Of a DNA stretch of 64,000 nucleotides, positions 30,482 to 39,273 are shown one piece after another. Position 1 is the stretch's first letter. The number at the start of each line of letters is the position of its first letter. Under the pieces are notes generated by a model. It was not told the DNA's origin. It saw only the letters and a program-made list of their open reading frames with translations, and made no database searches. This stretch comes from Ancylobacter polymorphus (GTDB lineage: Bacteria; Pseudomonadota; Alphaproteobacteria; Rhizobiales; Xanthobacteraceae). Both the position numbers and the translations under genes were made by a program. The stretch is from positions 422,442 through 486,441 of the forward strand of contig NZ_JAUSUI010000005.1 in NCBI RefSeq assembly GCF_030813495.1. The letters run 5' to 3'.

Positions 30482-31306
30482 CTATGCGCCGATTGCGGAA
30501 AGATACGATGACACCGCCGCATCGAAGGCGGCGGCCTCTGTGCTGGTTAAGCCGCCACCGATACTTGCTTGCGCAATTTGGTCAGACGAGAAACTCGCTG
30601 CGCCGTTGAAGTTTACGGCTAGAATGTAGATTTCAGAATTAAAGAGTGCGGCAGAAGCATTGGTAGATGTTCCGATAGACGCGCCATTTCGGTAGGCGTC
30701 GATTTGAGACGCCCCGGTTCGGGAAGCGATGAAGCGACCGGCGCTGTCAGAAGATGCGAAAGCCGGCGGCGATGTGCCCCCGCTAGTCACGCGCGCGCGG
30801 GTCAGGTTGCCGGTGTAGCGTGTGGCGAGTTCGGCTGAAAAGTTAAGCCCGGATATGGCGATAGCGCCTATTTCTACCGACGTAGCCGCTGCTCGTGATG
30901 TCCTGTCGGTCACGGAAATATGAGAACTGTCGCGCGCGAACTTAGGCGAAACTGCCGTCGCAGGATTGAAGCCTGTCCGCAGATATGCCGACGAGCCATT
31001 GCCCGTATAACCGCGATCAACCGTAAAGGTCGGTGAGCCGACAACGGTGAGATTATACTGGTCAGAAATCCAGTTAAGCAGCGCGGCCTGGGCATCGTGT
31101 GCTGCGGTGAAATACAGTGCGTCATCTTTTGCCCAGACCCCTGCCGTCTTAAGAGCCTTTATCGTGTCGCTTATCAATGCCTTTCTGGCAGCGCTCGGCT
31201 GCACAGACATCCGGGCAAAAAGGGCCGAGGCTTCGGGCTCGTAATAAGCGCCAGGGCGCCCACCGGGCAACCCAAGGCCGAGCCTAAGTGTTCCAAAGGT
31301 TCCCAT
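30482..31306 (-). CDS. LamG/concanavalin-like prophage tail protein
   Basis: A 274-residue protein beginning MGTFGTLRLGLGLPGG. Residues 60-90 (DDALYFTAAHDAQAALLNWISD) and the VDRGYTGNGSSAYLRTGFNP stretch are typical of phage tail proteins with a jelly-roll C-terminus (AISGLNFSAEL..., AFASSDSAGRFIASRTG). Probably a host-surface or receptor-associated fibre component. Start at ATG 31306; a TTG at 31321 would overlap the upstream gene. Confidence 0.7.
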   Translation of the reverse strand: MGTFGTLRLGLGLPGGRPGAYYEPEASALFARMSVQPSAARKALISDTIKALKTAGVWAKDDALYFTAAHDAQAALLNWISDQYNLTVVGSPTFTVDRGYTGNGSSAYLRTGFNPATAVSPKFARDSSHISVTDRTSRAAATSVEIGAIAISGLNFSAELATRYTGNLTRARVTSGGTSPPAFASSDSAGRFIASRTGASQIDAYRNGASIGTSTNASAALFNSEIYILAVNFNGAASFSSDQIAQASIGGGLTSTEAAAFDAAVSSYLSAIGA

Positions 31307-31310
31307 AGGG

Positions 31311-31640
31311 TCAGGCCGCAATCACAGACACGCGCTCGCCAGCCTGAAGCTCAAGCGGGATTTCGCCGCCGGCCGGAAGGAAGCGCTTGGCAGAAGTTGT
31401 GCCCGTGGCAGCGGTCGCCGTCGCATCGGCCGCCGACCCGGTTGCAATGAAACATGCCGTATCACTAAAAAGGCGCGCGACAAGGTTGCTATTCCCAACC
31501 TGCTGCGGTGTCGCCGATGTACCGTTCGCCTGCGTTGCCGAGATCGTCAGGGCCTCATAGAAAACACAGCGCCCGTGAATGCTTGACGCATAGGACGAGC
31601 GCAGCGCCGGGATGGCGAATTCAACGTGAAGGGTAGCCAT
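31311..31640 (-). CDS. Hypothetical prophage tail-region protein
   Basis: A 109-residue protein, Ala/Thr-rich and probably beta-structured (MATLHVEFAIPALRSSYASS..., FIATGSAADATATAATGTTSAKRFLPAGGEIPLELQAGERVSVIA). The ending RFLPAGGEIPLELQAGERVSVI is common in small virion proteins. It lies between the tail spike and the LamG-like gene with 12-bp spacing. Decoration or fibre accessory role is possible. Confidence 0.65.
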   Translation of the reverse strand: MATLHVEFAIPALRSSYASSIHGRCVFYEALTISATQANGTSATPQQVGNSNLVARLFSDTACFIATGSAADATATAATGTTSAKRFLPAGGEIPLELQAGERVSVIAA

Positions 31641-31652
31641 GGGGGTCTCCTA

Positions 31653-33986
31653 CTAAGCGGCGAGCGCCGCCATTGCTTTCCAGGTTCCGGGGGTGCCCGC
31701 CGTAACGCATTGCCACCCTGGAACGCCTCCGGCACTAGACTGGGCGTTCCAGACAATTTCACCGCGTCGCCACGTGCCTTCTGTCGGGGCGGCGGTGCGG
31801 TATTCCGGCCATTGCCAAGGGCCTAGAATAGGGTCAAACCCGTTCACCCAAGCGCGGAGGGCGGTAATACTTACCGTATCAGCTGAATCGGTTGAGCCGA
31901 CAAGCTGCCTGACTTGCAGCGTAAACGTCTGGTCTTCGCCTGGGGTAAGGTAAGTCCCCCATAGTTGCCAGCCGTTCGGATACTCAACAAACTTTTTGAA
32001 ATTTGCGCTTTGTGGGGGTGTCAGGTTTCGGATGACAACGGTTGAGACAGACTCCGCCCCTCCGAACTTCACTAGGCACGTAACCCATATATTAGAAACA
32101 AGCTTTATCCCGCCTGTTATTTTAAAAGAGTAGGTGAACCCGTTTTCTGTTGATGCTGTCCCGGTGCCCCTCGCCAGTACAATGGCGGTTTCTCCGACGA
32201 AGCTTGTAGACGATGTAGAAATCGTGCCGCCTGTGGGAGAATGGGACCTTCCCGGCAAGCCATCACGAAAAGATGGCGATTGCCCCGTCGCGCTATGGAA
32301 TATTTCGAGTTCTCGGCAGTCACCGTATCCTAGGTTTTGCCCTATGTTTACGGCGTCAGAACCACTACGGACGACAAGGTTTTCGACACTCTTTGCGTAG
32401 GTATAACCATAGGACATTGCCCCGTGGGAAACGGACACAGCGGACGTTGCGAGCGGGCCGATTGTAACCGCTAGAGGCGTCGGTGGGAACGACTCAAGGT
32501 AAACACCGCCAAGATCATGACCCCGGCCGTTATCGCGAATAAGGGCGATGCTGGCGTATCCTTCTACGGAGCCCGTGAGCGAACAACCAGCGGCACGGTT
32601 GAAGTCTACCATATATTCATGCTCAGCCATGCGCGACTGGGCTGGGTAGTTTACTGAATGACCAAAATAACAATTCGCCGCGTTAGTCGCGGATGTCGGC
32701 TTAAATGCCAATAGGCAATCGCGAGCGTAACATCCAACAAGGGAATTATAATAAGCCCAAAGGTCTGTTCTACCTTCCTCAACCCCGCGCGAAAATCTGA
32801 ATGCAGTACCGTAGTGAAAATTAACCACCGTTACATTGTCAAAACGCGCGAGAACGCCGTTAATTAGATTAAATGCATGCCTCGAATTGCTGTTTACCGT
32901 TGGAAGACTGCTGCCATTGCGGCCTGTCGTTGAGCCCCCATCCTCTCTGACCGTGACATAAAAGTCTTTAAAAACAAGTCCAGAGTTTGAGCCGGGCAGA
33001 CCCGAATAAAGCAACGTATTGTTTACTGGCTGAATGAAGTCTGCGTTTGCAGTTGCGGGATCAAACCAGAATTGCGAGCCTAGGCCGTCTCCCTGCATCA
33101 TCAAATTATGGCTCGGGGCGAGAGGAGCTGTTATCTTGTAACGCCCCTGAGGGACGTAAACAGCCGCGTTAACAGCTGCAAGATTTGCCCAGACCCCAGA
33201 CAGACCGGGAAGCGTGGACCCGGCGGCATCTATTGCGCCCTGGACAGCGGCGGTGTCGTCAGTAGTGTTGTCCCCTGCCGCTCCGAACGCTCGGACATCG
33301 TACCCTTTCGGGCCAGGGACGACATACAGTTTGACGCCTCCAGCTGTCGAGACATGCTCGTCCGTGGCGCCGCTCGCCGCGACCGCATAGCTAATCCCTT
33401 CCTTGCGCGTGCGGACGTAATTGCCTTCCGTGACGCTTGACGGCGAGCCCGTGCTATATGTCAGGCTGCTGTCGGCTAGCACAGCCGCCACGTCGTTTAG
33501 CCACACCCCTTCGTACAGCGCCGCTTGTGCGGCAGCGGCTTCGGCAGCGGCTTGGGCGGCTTGAGCCTCGGGAGTTACGTCGCCCGTATCCCCCGTATCG
33601 CCTTTGTCGCCCTTGTCTCCCTTCGGTCCTGCGACGCCGGGCACCTCTATCGTGTAAGTGCCCGGCTCAAAAAAATCCCCGACACCGCCGATCTGCACAT
33701 CAAACGCGCCGAGCTTTTCGCGGTAGTCATCAAGGATGCGATACACGTCGGCGCGGGCAGAAATACCAACGGGAAGCGTGTTGACGAAAGCCTGCGCCTG
33801 CTGCCACGTCACGGTGTCGTCCTCAACCGTGATATCGCCGCCCACGGTTGAGAACGTTGTCGCGGCTTTTCCCGCCGGGGTGATGACGATTTCGACCTCA
33901 TAGCCGGTGAAATCTACGCCCGTGAAGGTAAGCACAACCGCCGGGGCGTTTGTGTTCCGGTACAGAATGATACGCTGATTTGCCAT
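31653..33986 (-). CDS. Tail spike with collagen-like stalk and pectate-lyase-type beta-helix
   Basis: A 777-residue spike. Residues 1-110 form an N-terminal attachment domain; residues about 117-137 are a collagen-like Gly-X-Y run (GPKGDKGDKGDTGD); then an Ala-rich helix. From about residue 231 the pectate-lyase-3 signature (YDVRAFGAAGDNTTDDTAAVQGAID, AAVYVPQGRYKI) begins a parallel beta-helix. Such spikes bind or degrade host polysaccharide. Local GC is lower than in neighbours in the distal half (32000-33000), as expected for an exchanged receptor-binding domain. Confidence 0.88.
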   Translation of the reverse strand: MANQRIILYRNTNAPAVVLTFTGVDFTGYEVEIVITPAGKAATTFSTVGGDITVEDDTVTWQQAQAFVNTLPVGISARADVYRILDDYREKLGAFDVQIGGVGDFFEPGTYTIEVPGVAGPKGDKGDKGDTGDTGDVTPEAQAAQAAAEAAAAQAALYEGVWLNDVAAVLADSSLTYSTGSPSSVTEGNYVRTRKEGISYAVAASGATDEHVSTAGGVKLYVVPGPKGYDVRAFGAAGDNTTDDTAAVQGAIDAAGSTLPGLSGVWANLAAVNAAVYVPQGRYKITAPLAPSHNLMMQGDGLGSQFWFDPATANADFIQPVNNTLLYSGLPGSNSGLVFKDFYVTVREDGGSTTGRNGSSLPTVNSNSRHAFNLINGVLARFDNVTVVNFHYGTAFRFSRGVEEGRTDLWAYYNSLVGCYARDCLLAFKPTSATNAANCYFGHSVNYPAQSRMAEHEYMVDFNRAAGCSLTGSVEGYASIALIRDNGRGHDLGGVYLESFPPTPLAVTIGPLATSAVSVSHGAMSYGYTYAKSVENLVVRSGSDAVNIGQNLGYGDCRELEIFHSATGQSPSFRDGLPGRSHSPTGGTISTSSTSFVGETAIVLARGTGTASTENGFTYSFKITGGIKLVSNIWVTCLVKFGGAESVSTVVIRNLTPPQSANFKKFVEYPNGWQLWGTYLTPGEDQTFTLQVRQLVGSTDSADTVSITALRAWVNGFDPILGPWQWPEYRTAAPTEGTWRRGEIVWNAQSSAGGVPGWQCVTAGTPGTWKAMAALAA

Positions 33987-33993
33987 GGCGATC

Positions 33994-34701
33994 CTACAGC
34001 GGCCCCCATGCGGGATTGCCGTCAGAGCAGAATGAGAAAAAGTCGATTTGTTGTGAGGAGTTGGCGCCAGCTCCTAAAATAAGTCCGATATCGCCAGATG
34101 AGTTTTGCGGGATAAATGGCGCCCATGTTGCATCCCATGAGGATGGCTCTGCCGCTCCACGCGCCCACAGTTTCGCTCTAAGAGTCCCGCCGCTGGCGTT
34201 TACCCTTAGCCAATACCACGTATTTGTTGACCACGAGAAAGAAAAGCTAGTGTTGTATATATTTGTTAAGTTAATCGAAACAAGAGTGACTTGGCTTCGC
34301 GGGAAAGTATTGGACCCAGACAAAATGGCGTGCATTCGGCCGTTTGCATTTCGTCTCAAAAACGGGCCAAACCCGTCAGTGGGAGCGGGTGCACTTGACA
34401 AAACTCTACCGCCGACAAGAATATCGCAGTTTGTAGTGTTTGGGATAGCCCCCCAATCGGCGTAATGCTGCACACCACTTGATTGAGCCGCCGCGTGCGC
34501 GTAAGCCTGACCGCTTATCGACCCCGAAATGGCACTCACTTGATTGGTTACGGCTGTGCCGAGAAACGTCCAATCGGACATGAAAGAGCCGGTGGAATAG
34601 CTGCCCAGGTACGTGTTGCCGTTCCAACGGTCCTTGAAGTCGGTCCAGATTGAATTGCCCCACGCCCTGCCGTTGAGCATGATCGGGAAAGGAAAGGTCA
34701 C
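33994..34701 (-). CDS. Hypothetical beta-rich tail protein
   Basis: A 235-residue protein rich in Ser, Trp, Gly and Asn (FKDRWNGNTYLGSYSTGSF; WSTNTWYWLRVNASGGTLRAKLW; WAPFIPQNSSGDIGLI), the composition of a LamG/jelly-roll ligand-binding protein. Its start overlaps the stop of the fibre gene by 4 bp. Probably a second receptor-associated component. AT content is higher than in the assembly genes. Confidence 0.7.
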   Translation of the reverse strand: MTFPFPIMLNGRAWGNSIWTDFKDRWNGNTYLGSYSTGSFMSDWTFLGTAVTNQVSAISGSISGQAYAHAAAQSSGVQHYADWGAIPNTTNCDILVGGRVLSSAPAPTDGFGPFLRRNANGRMHAILSGSNTFPRSQVTLVSINLTNIYNTSFSFSWSTNTWYWLRVNASGGTLRAKLWARGAAEPSSWDATWAPFIPQNSSGDIGLILGAGANSSQQIDFFSFCSDGNPAWGPL

Positions 34702-35618
34702 AGCTTTATATGAACCGTGACGCCGGCAGCCGGCGGGATGATCGAGAAGGACGTGGGGGACGCCTCGCCCACTGTGCCGGTATGCGTATGGGCGGGGACG
34801 GTAAGGCTTTTCGATGCCACCGCCGCACCGAACGGGCCGCCGCCGCCTATCGTGGCGAACGTGGCGCCATCATAGTCGATAGTGGCGCCGCCGCCGCTTC
34901 CCGTAGTGAAGCTAAGTTGCGGGATGTTGTTCGCCGCCAGCGTGCGCGTAGCAGAGCCGATGCGGGTGCCGAGAGAGGTAAGGCTCGCCAGCCGGCCAAC
35001 AGCCGTAGTGCCGCCCATGTCGTCAAGGCCAGCAAGCACATAACCGCGATAGTCAGGAAGAGACAGGCGTTTGTTGGCACTCCAATCCGCCAATGCGGAC
35101 GCGCCGCGCCCTCCGCTCACCGAAAGAGTCGAATCGGCCTGCCAAAGGTACTCGAACAACGCCTGCGCATTGGAGTTGGCATAATCCGCGCCTGAGGTCG
35201 CGCTGCCGATGGACTTGCCGTTGCAGATGCGCCAACCTGTCACCTCGCTATCGCCATAGCGGTTTTTCGTGTCGCCAGTTTGAAAAACGCCGGTAACGTC
35301 GATAGGCTCGGCGGGGGTTTCCCCGCCTGACGACACCCCGAAAATCTGGCACACGGTCAGGTCGCGAAGAGTTACACCGGACGAGTCGGTGATGCGGACG
35401 CGGAAGAACGCGCTTGTGCTATCGTCCAGCCATACGGAAGGCCAGAACCCGGAGTCTGCCACCACGGGGTTAGGCAGGGGCGTGGCGAGCGAGAATTCGG
35501 CGTAGGGCGTCTTCGGATCGCTGGTGGACGCTTCGTAGAAATAGGCCAGAGCCCCATTCAACGGGCGCCCGTCCGCGTCGGGATACGGCTGCAAGGACAT
35601 TTGCCATTGACCGGGCAT
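34698..35618 (-). CDS. Tail collar/fibre protein
   Basis: A 306-residue protein. The N-terminus (MPGQWQMSLQPYPDADGRPLNGALAYFYEA) is a virion-attachment domain; the C-terminal half is a phage collar domain (GWRICNGKS, LPDYRGYVLAGLDDMGG, VPAHTHTGTVG). ATG 35618 has a GGAG site 6 bp upstream; an upstream ATG at 35630 lies directly after a terminator T-run and is less likely. It opens the fibre block downstream of the terminator. Confidence 0.85.
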   Translation of the reverse strand: MPGQWQMSLQPYPDADGRPLNGALAYFYEASTSDPKTPYAEFSLATPLPNPVVADSGFWPSVWLDDSTSAFFRVRITDSSGVTLRDLTVCQIFGVSSGGETPAEPIDVTGVFQTGDTKNRYGDSEVTGWRICNGKSIGSATSGADYANSNAQALFEYLWQADSTLSVSGGRGASALADWSANKRLSLPDYRGYVLAGLDDMGGTTAVGRLASLTSLGTRIGSATRTLAANNIPQLSFTTGSGGGATIDYDGATFATIGGGGPFGAAVASKSLTVPAHTHTGTVGEASPTSFSIIPPAAGVTVHIKL

Positions 35619-35631
35619 GCACGGCTCCATG

Positions 35632-35659
35632 AAAAAAGCCGCCCGTTGAGGGGCGGCTT
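35632..35659 (-). terminator. Intrinsic terminator between virion-assembly and fibre genes
   Basis: On the minus strand, AAGCCGCCC pairs with GGGCGGCTT around loop CTCAAC, followed by a run of T (35632-35637 read as A on plus). It sits after the ejection-protein gene at 35685 and just before the fibre gene start, so late transcription may be attenuated here. Confidence 0.85.
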
Positions 35660-35684
35660 GATCTGATCTGGCGTCTAGAGAGGA

Positions 35685-36992
35685 TTATTGCGGCTGAGCT
35701 TCCGCCCCGCCGACAAGCGTCAGGATACGTATGAGAGCGGCATACGCTTCCGGGTTTGTGGAAGTCTGCGCCTGCGCTAGAAGCTGCTCATAGAGCGGGG
35801 AGCGCATGCGGGTGTTCTCGTCTGCCCTCATAAGAGCCCTGCGCGTCAGAGCATTGCCTGTCTGCTTAGCCGCGACGCCGGCAAGAGGCGCCAGGGCGCC
35901 AGCAGCGGCCATCACGGGCGACCCTGTGGCAAGGCCGCCCGCACCAAGCGCGCCGCCCGTAACGACAGCCCCTAGGCCGCCCCCGCCGCCGAGAAGGTTC
36001 CCCGTATTGCGGACGGCGTTGCGGAGCGTGGTGCCCTCGGCTACTTTTCGGATTTCGGCGAGTTCGGCAGGGGTAAAGCCTCGGCTTCCCTTCGGACTGA
36101 GTAGAAGGGATGCGAGACGGGAGCGGATGGCATTGTCAATATTCTGGCCGGAATTGGCGGCAGCAGCTCGTAGATCGGCGGCTTCTTCAACTCCGGTAAG
36201 GGTTTCGGATCGTTTGGCGGCGGCGTAGTTGGCGCGCGCATCCGCAAGGGCTTTTCCGGCGGCGGGAGCGGGTCCAGCCACAACACTTGACGGATCAGAT
36301 GCTTGAACGAATCCATCAAGGACATTGATAGCGCGGCTGGCCGCAAGCTGCTCAGTCGGGTTGTTGAAGTCCTTTGCGGCGTTGCCAAAGGCCCGGCGGG
36401 CTGCTTCGATACCTGCGCTGGTGGCCGTGCTCCCTTCCGGGGGATTGGCAAGTTCATCAATGATCCGATGCGTTTTCGGGGCAAGATTGCCGAGGATGCC
36501 GTCCTGTTCCAAAGCCTGCTTGGCAACCTTGGCCGCCGCGCGTACCGCGTCAGACGAATATTCGACGCCCATATCGCGAACCGCATCATAACCCGCGCTG
36601 CCTGCTGCCTTCAACTCCTCTGCTGTGGGAACCCGCGTCTTTTTGGCGGGGACAAGCGCGTTGCGAGCGCCAGGGATGGCATAATCAGCCGCCCGGACAG
36701 CCGGGTTGACCGGTGTGACCACGCCCGCCATTTCCGTCGCGCGCCGGATTCCCTCTTCGCTCATCGGGTCGACTTCGCCCCGATACGCTTCCGCAGGAAG
36801 CGTCACCGCGCGCTTGATCGAACCAAGGATGCCGGCATTGCTGTCAAAGCTGACATTGCCTTGCGCGTCGCGGCTCACCGGGAGGATCGAGCCGGACCAT
36901 TCGGGCGCGGCTTCCGGCTGCGTGCCGTTAGCCATTCGCGCGCGGGCCGAAGCCATCGCAAGCGCGCGCTTTTGCTCTACAGAGAGTTCCAC
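35685..36992 (-). CDS. Ejection/internal virion protein, C-terminal member (P22 gp16-like position)
   Basis: A 435-residue, helix-rich Ala-laden protein (VEQKRALAMASARARMANG..., KAAGSAGYDAVRDMGVEYSSDAVRAAAKVAKQAL) with a Gly-rich hydrophobic segment near residues 345-385 (LLGGGGGLGAVVTGGALGAGGLATG). The third of three co-ordinated genes after the tail proteins, as with P22 gp7-gp20-gp16. Role in genome ejection is inferred from position and composition. Confidence 0.65.
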   Translation of the reverse strand: MELSVEQKRALAMASARARMANGTQPEAAPEWSGSILPVSRDAQGNVSFDSNAGILGSIKRAVTLPAEAYRGEVDPMSEEGIRRATEMAGVVTPVNPAVRAADYAIPGARNALVPAKKTRVPTAEELKAAGSAGYDAVRDMGVEYSSDAVRAAAKVAKQALEQDGILGNLAPKTHRIIDELANPPEGSTATSAGIEAARRAFGNAAKDFNNPTEQLAASRAINVLDGFVQASDPSSVVAGPAPAAGKALADARANYAAAKRSETLTGVEEAADLRAAAANSGQNIDNAIRSRLASLLLSPKGSRGFTPAELAEIRKVAEGTTLRNAVRNTGNLLGGGGGLGAVVTGGALGAGGLATGSPVMAAAGALAPLAGVAAKQTGNALTRRALMRADENTRMRSPLYEQLLAQAQTSTNPEAYAALIRILTLVGGAEAQPQ

Positions 36993-38110
36993 AGCGCGCG
37001 CTCCTCGGGGGTCATGAACTGCCAGACTTGCGGATCAACGCCGGGCGGAACCGCGCCGGGGGCCGCTGGCGCCCGCTGTGCCGGCGGGGCGCTTTCCTGC
37101 ACCGGGCTCCGGTTGTTCTGCTGGCGCCACGCCGTAAATGGGTCAGGGAGCGCCTGCAAACGGCGGTCGGCTTCCTGCCGGGTGATTTCTCCCATGCCGG
37201 CTGCGCGGGCGATCTCTGCGGCGGCACGCTGGTTCTGCGCCACGCCTTCAAGCGTGTTCGCGATGACCGCGTTTCCTTCAGGCGTATTGCCAAGGCTCGG
37301 CAGCGAGCGCATGAACTGCTGCAATTCGAAATCGGACTGTGCGCCGGAACCGGGCACGCGCAGTCTGGGAGCGATCCGCGAGACAACCGCCTCGTAAGCC
37401 TGCGCGGCAGGAAGCCCTTGGATATTGATGCCGAGCGCTTCCGCGTAGGGGCCAAGCCGGGCAATAGCCTGCGCCCCGGTGCCTGTCTGGATTTGCTGCC
37501 CAAGCTCCCGCAGCGCCGCGACATCGCCCAAAAGAGCGTTTGCCTGATCGCCTTGTTCGATCATTCCGCTATAGCGTTTGGCTTGCGTCTCGCCAAAAGA
37601 CTTCTGGAAAGCGTTTTCGCCCGCCGCAGGGTTGACCGTGACGCTGGTGCTGCTAGCCCCCGCCTTCCTAAGTGCGGTCTGGTAGTCGAGAAACGACCCC
37701 TTGAACCCCTGTTGCAAAGCGAACTGATATTCTTGCACATCGGCGGGGAGGTTGGTGCGAGGCTGCGGGAGCCGGCCGCCATTCATCAGCAAAGCAACAC
37801 CTTGCTCGCGCGTCTCCGGCCGCTGCAACAGCCCTAGGATAGCCTGCCGGTCAATCTGAGGGCTTCCTCCACCCATGCCCGGCGCCATACCCATGCCACC
37901 CTGCGCCGGCATGGGAGCTTCTTGAGCGCCGCCCGCCTGCGCCGGCCGAGGCGCCCCACCGCCGAGCAGGTTGGACAGGAACCCGCCGCTCTGCTGCTGA
38001 GGCTGGCCGCCGTACACCGCGTTCAACAGCGGCTCATAGGCCGAAACCGCGCGGCGCTCATCAACCAGATTGCCGAGCTGATCGGCGAAACCCGAGAGGA
38101 AACCAGCCAT
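36977..38110 (-). CDS. Ejection protein (P22 gp20-like position)
   Basis: A 377-residue protein. N-terminus MAGFLSGFADQLGNLVDERRAVSAYEPLL, a Gln/Gly/Pro-rich low-complexity stretch (residues 35-90), then helical segments with GFKGSFLDYQTALRKAGASS. This resembles internal virion proteins of podovirus-type prophages. Start ATG 38110 overlaps the upstream stop (TGATG); the 3' end overlaps the next gene by 16 bp. Confidence 0.65.
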   Translation of the reverse strand: MAGFLSGFADQLGNLVDERRAVSAYEPLLNAVYGGQPQQQSGGFLSNLLGGGAPRPAQAGGAQEAPMPAQGGMGMAPGMGGGSPQIDRQAILGLLQRPETREQGVALLMNGGRLPQPRTNLPADVQEYQFALQQGFKGSFLDYQTALRKAGASSTSVTVNPAAGENAFQKSFGETQAKRYSGMIEQGDQANALLGDVAALRELGQQIQTGTGAQAIARLGPYAEALGINIQGLPAAQAYEAVVSRIAPRLRVPGSGAQSDFELQQFMRSLPSLGNTPEGNAVIANTLEGVAQNQRAAAEIARAAGMGEITRQEADRRLQALPDPFTAWRQQNNRSPVQESAPPAQRAPAAPGAVPPGVDPQVWQFMTPEERALWNSL

Positions 38111-38784
38111 CACAAGAACCCCAGGAATTTGCCCGCGAGGCCGCCGAGCGAAGATCCGATACCGGCGAGGCCCGCATTCTGCGCCTCTTTACCCTGCGCA
38201 TACTGGTTGTTCGCGCCGATCAGGCCAGAGGTGAACGTGTTGTTGAGGCCAAGGCGCTGGTCCGTCGTGTTCTGGTAAAGCCCGCCGAGGTTGGTCAGAG
38301 CGTTCGCCGTCTGGCCCGCCGCCTGCTGGCCCTGCGTGCTCACGCCCATCAGGCGATCAAACCAAGACCCATATTCCTGGTTGGCGACCTGCGAGGCGCG
38401 GTCCTGCAAAGCGGTTAGGGTGTTGCCGCTGGCAAGCATTCCGCTTGCCGACGCCGCCCTCTCCGAGCCCTGAAGCGCGTTCTTGAGCGTCCAATCGTAG
38501 CCCGGCGAGGTCTGGAATGCGGAAGTAGCGGCTGCGTTCCCGCTTGCCCCGTTCAAGCCAAGCGCATTGCCCACCATTGTGTTCGCGGCGGTGCCGGTCT
38601 GCTGCCACGGCTGAAACTGGCCAGCGGCTTGCCCCAGATAGTCGGCGCTTTTGGCCTCGCCCTGGTCAATGTATTTTGTGCCACGGTTCCACAGCCCTGC
38701 GAGCGCGGTGAGGTTCTGCCCCGCCGCCTTCTGCGTGGCTTTCCCGCTATCGAGGCCAAGCATTCCAGAGAGAAAAGACGCCAT
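38110..38784 (-). CDS. Ejection protein (P22 gp7-like position)
   Basis: A 224-residue protein rich in Ala, Gly, Gln and Asn (MASFLSGMLGLDSGKATQKAAGQN..., YDWTLKNALQGSERAASASGMLASGNTLTALQDRASQVANQEYG). The SPGYDWTLKNALQGSERAASASGM-type stretch is common to phage DNA-transfer proteins. It ends with a Gly-rich hydrophobic tail likely to touch membrane. Confidence 0.7.
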   Translation of the reverse strand: MASFLSGMLGLDSGKATQKAAGQNLTALAGLWNRGTKYIDQGEAKSADYLGQAAGQFQPWQQTGTAANTMVGNALGLNGASGNAAATSAFQTSPGYDWTLKNALQGSERAASASGMLASGNTLTALQDRASQVANQEYGSWFDRLMGVSTQGQQAAGQTANALTNLGGLYQNTTDQRLGLNNTFTSGLIGANNQYAQGKEAQNAGLAGIGSSLGGLAGKFLGFL

Positions 38785-38793
38785 GCGAATGCC

Positions 38794-39273
38794 TCAGATG
38801 ACCGAAAAGATGGAGGAGCCATTGACGACGCCGACGCTGGCAAAAAAAACCGCCCCATTCGTCGTGTTGAGCGTGCCCTGCGTCTTGGTGAAGCCCGAAA
38901 GCGTGATTGTTCCGGCGCTCGCTCCGTTGGTGATCTTCACCAAAATTGAGCAATCTGACGTGGGGGGCGCCAGCGTGTGGGCGCCGTTATTCGTGTAGTA
39001 CTGCACGTTCCCGTTGGTCGGGTTGAGCGTCAGTGTTCCGCTTGATACCGTGCCGGCGCTGTAGGCGGTCGCGGTATAGCCCACCGTCAGGTTCGCCGTT
39101 TGATCGCGATAGAGCGTGTCTGGATCGACGGGCGGGATTTCCTGCACCGCCGTGTTCGCCAGTTCCAAGAGCGGATAGAGCGCTTGCATAAGCAGGTGGA
39201 ACTCGGTCGACGGGCGCCCGTCCTTGTCTACCCATGCCGATGCGGGCGAGGGGAGCGAAGGGATATTCGCCAT
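38794..39273 (-). CDS. Hypothetical virion protein of the tail module
   Basis: A 159-residue protein. The N-terminus (IPSLPSPASAWVDKDGRPSTEFHLLMQALYP) is typical of short-tail phage proteins; the rest is beta-rich with Thr/Gly/Asn repeats (TLTLNPTNGNVQYYTNNGAHTLAPP), like a small spike or needle head. The start overlaps the stop of the gp10-like gene. Confidence 0.65.
   Translation of the reverse strand: MANIPSLPSPASAWVDKDGRPSTEFHLLMQALYPLLELANTAVQEIPPVDPDTLYRDQTANLTVGYTATAYSAGTVSSGTLTLNPTNGNVQYYTNNGAHTLAPPTSDCSILVKITNGASAGTITLSGFTKTQGTLNTTNGAVFFASVGVVNGSSIFSVI

Noticed and set aside
36041..36589. Second minus-strand frame of about 180 codons inside the 435-residue ejection protein gene
   Set aside because: Pro/Leu/Arg-rich shadow; the longer frame is consistent with its neighbours and coupled by overlap.
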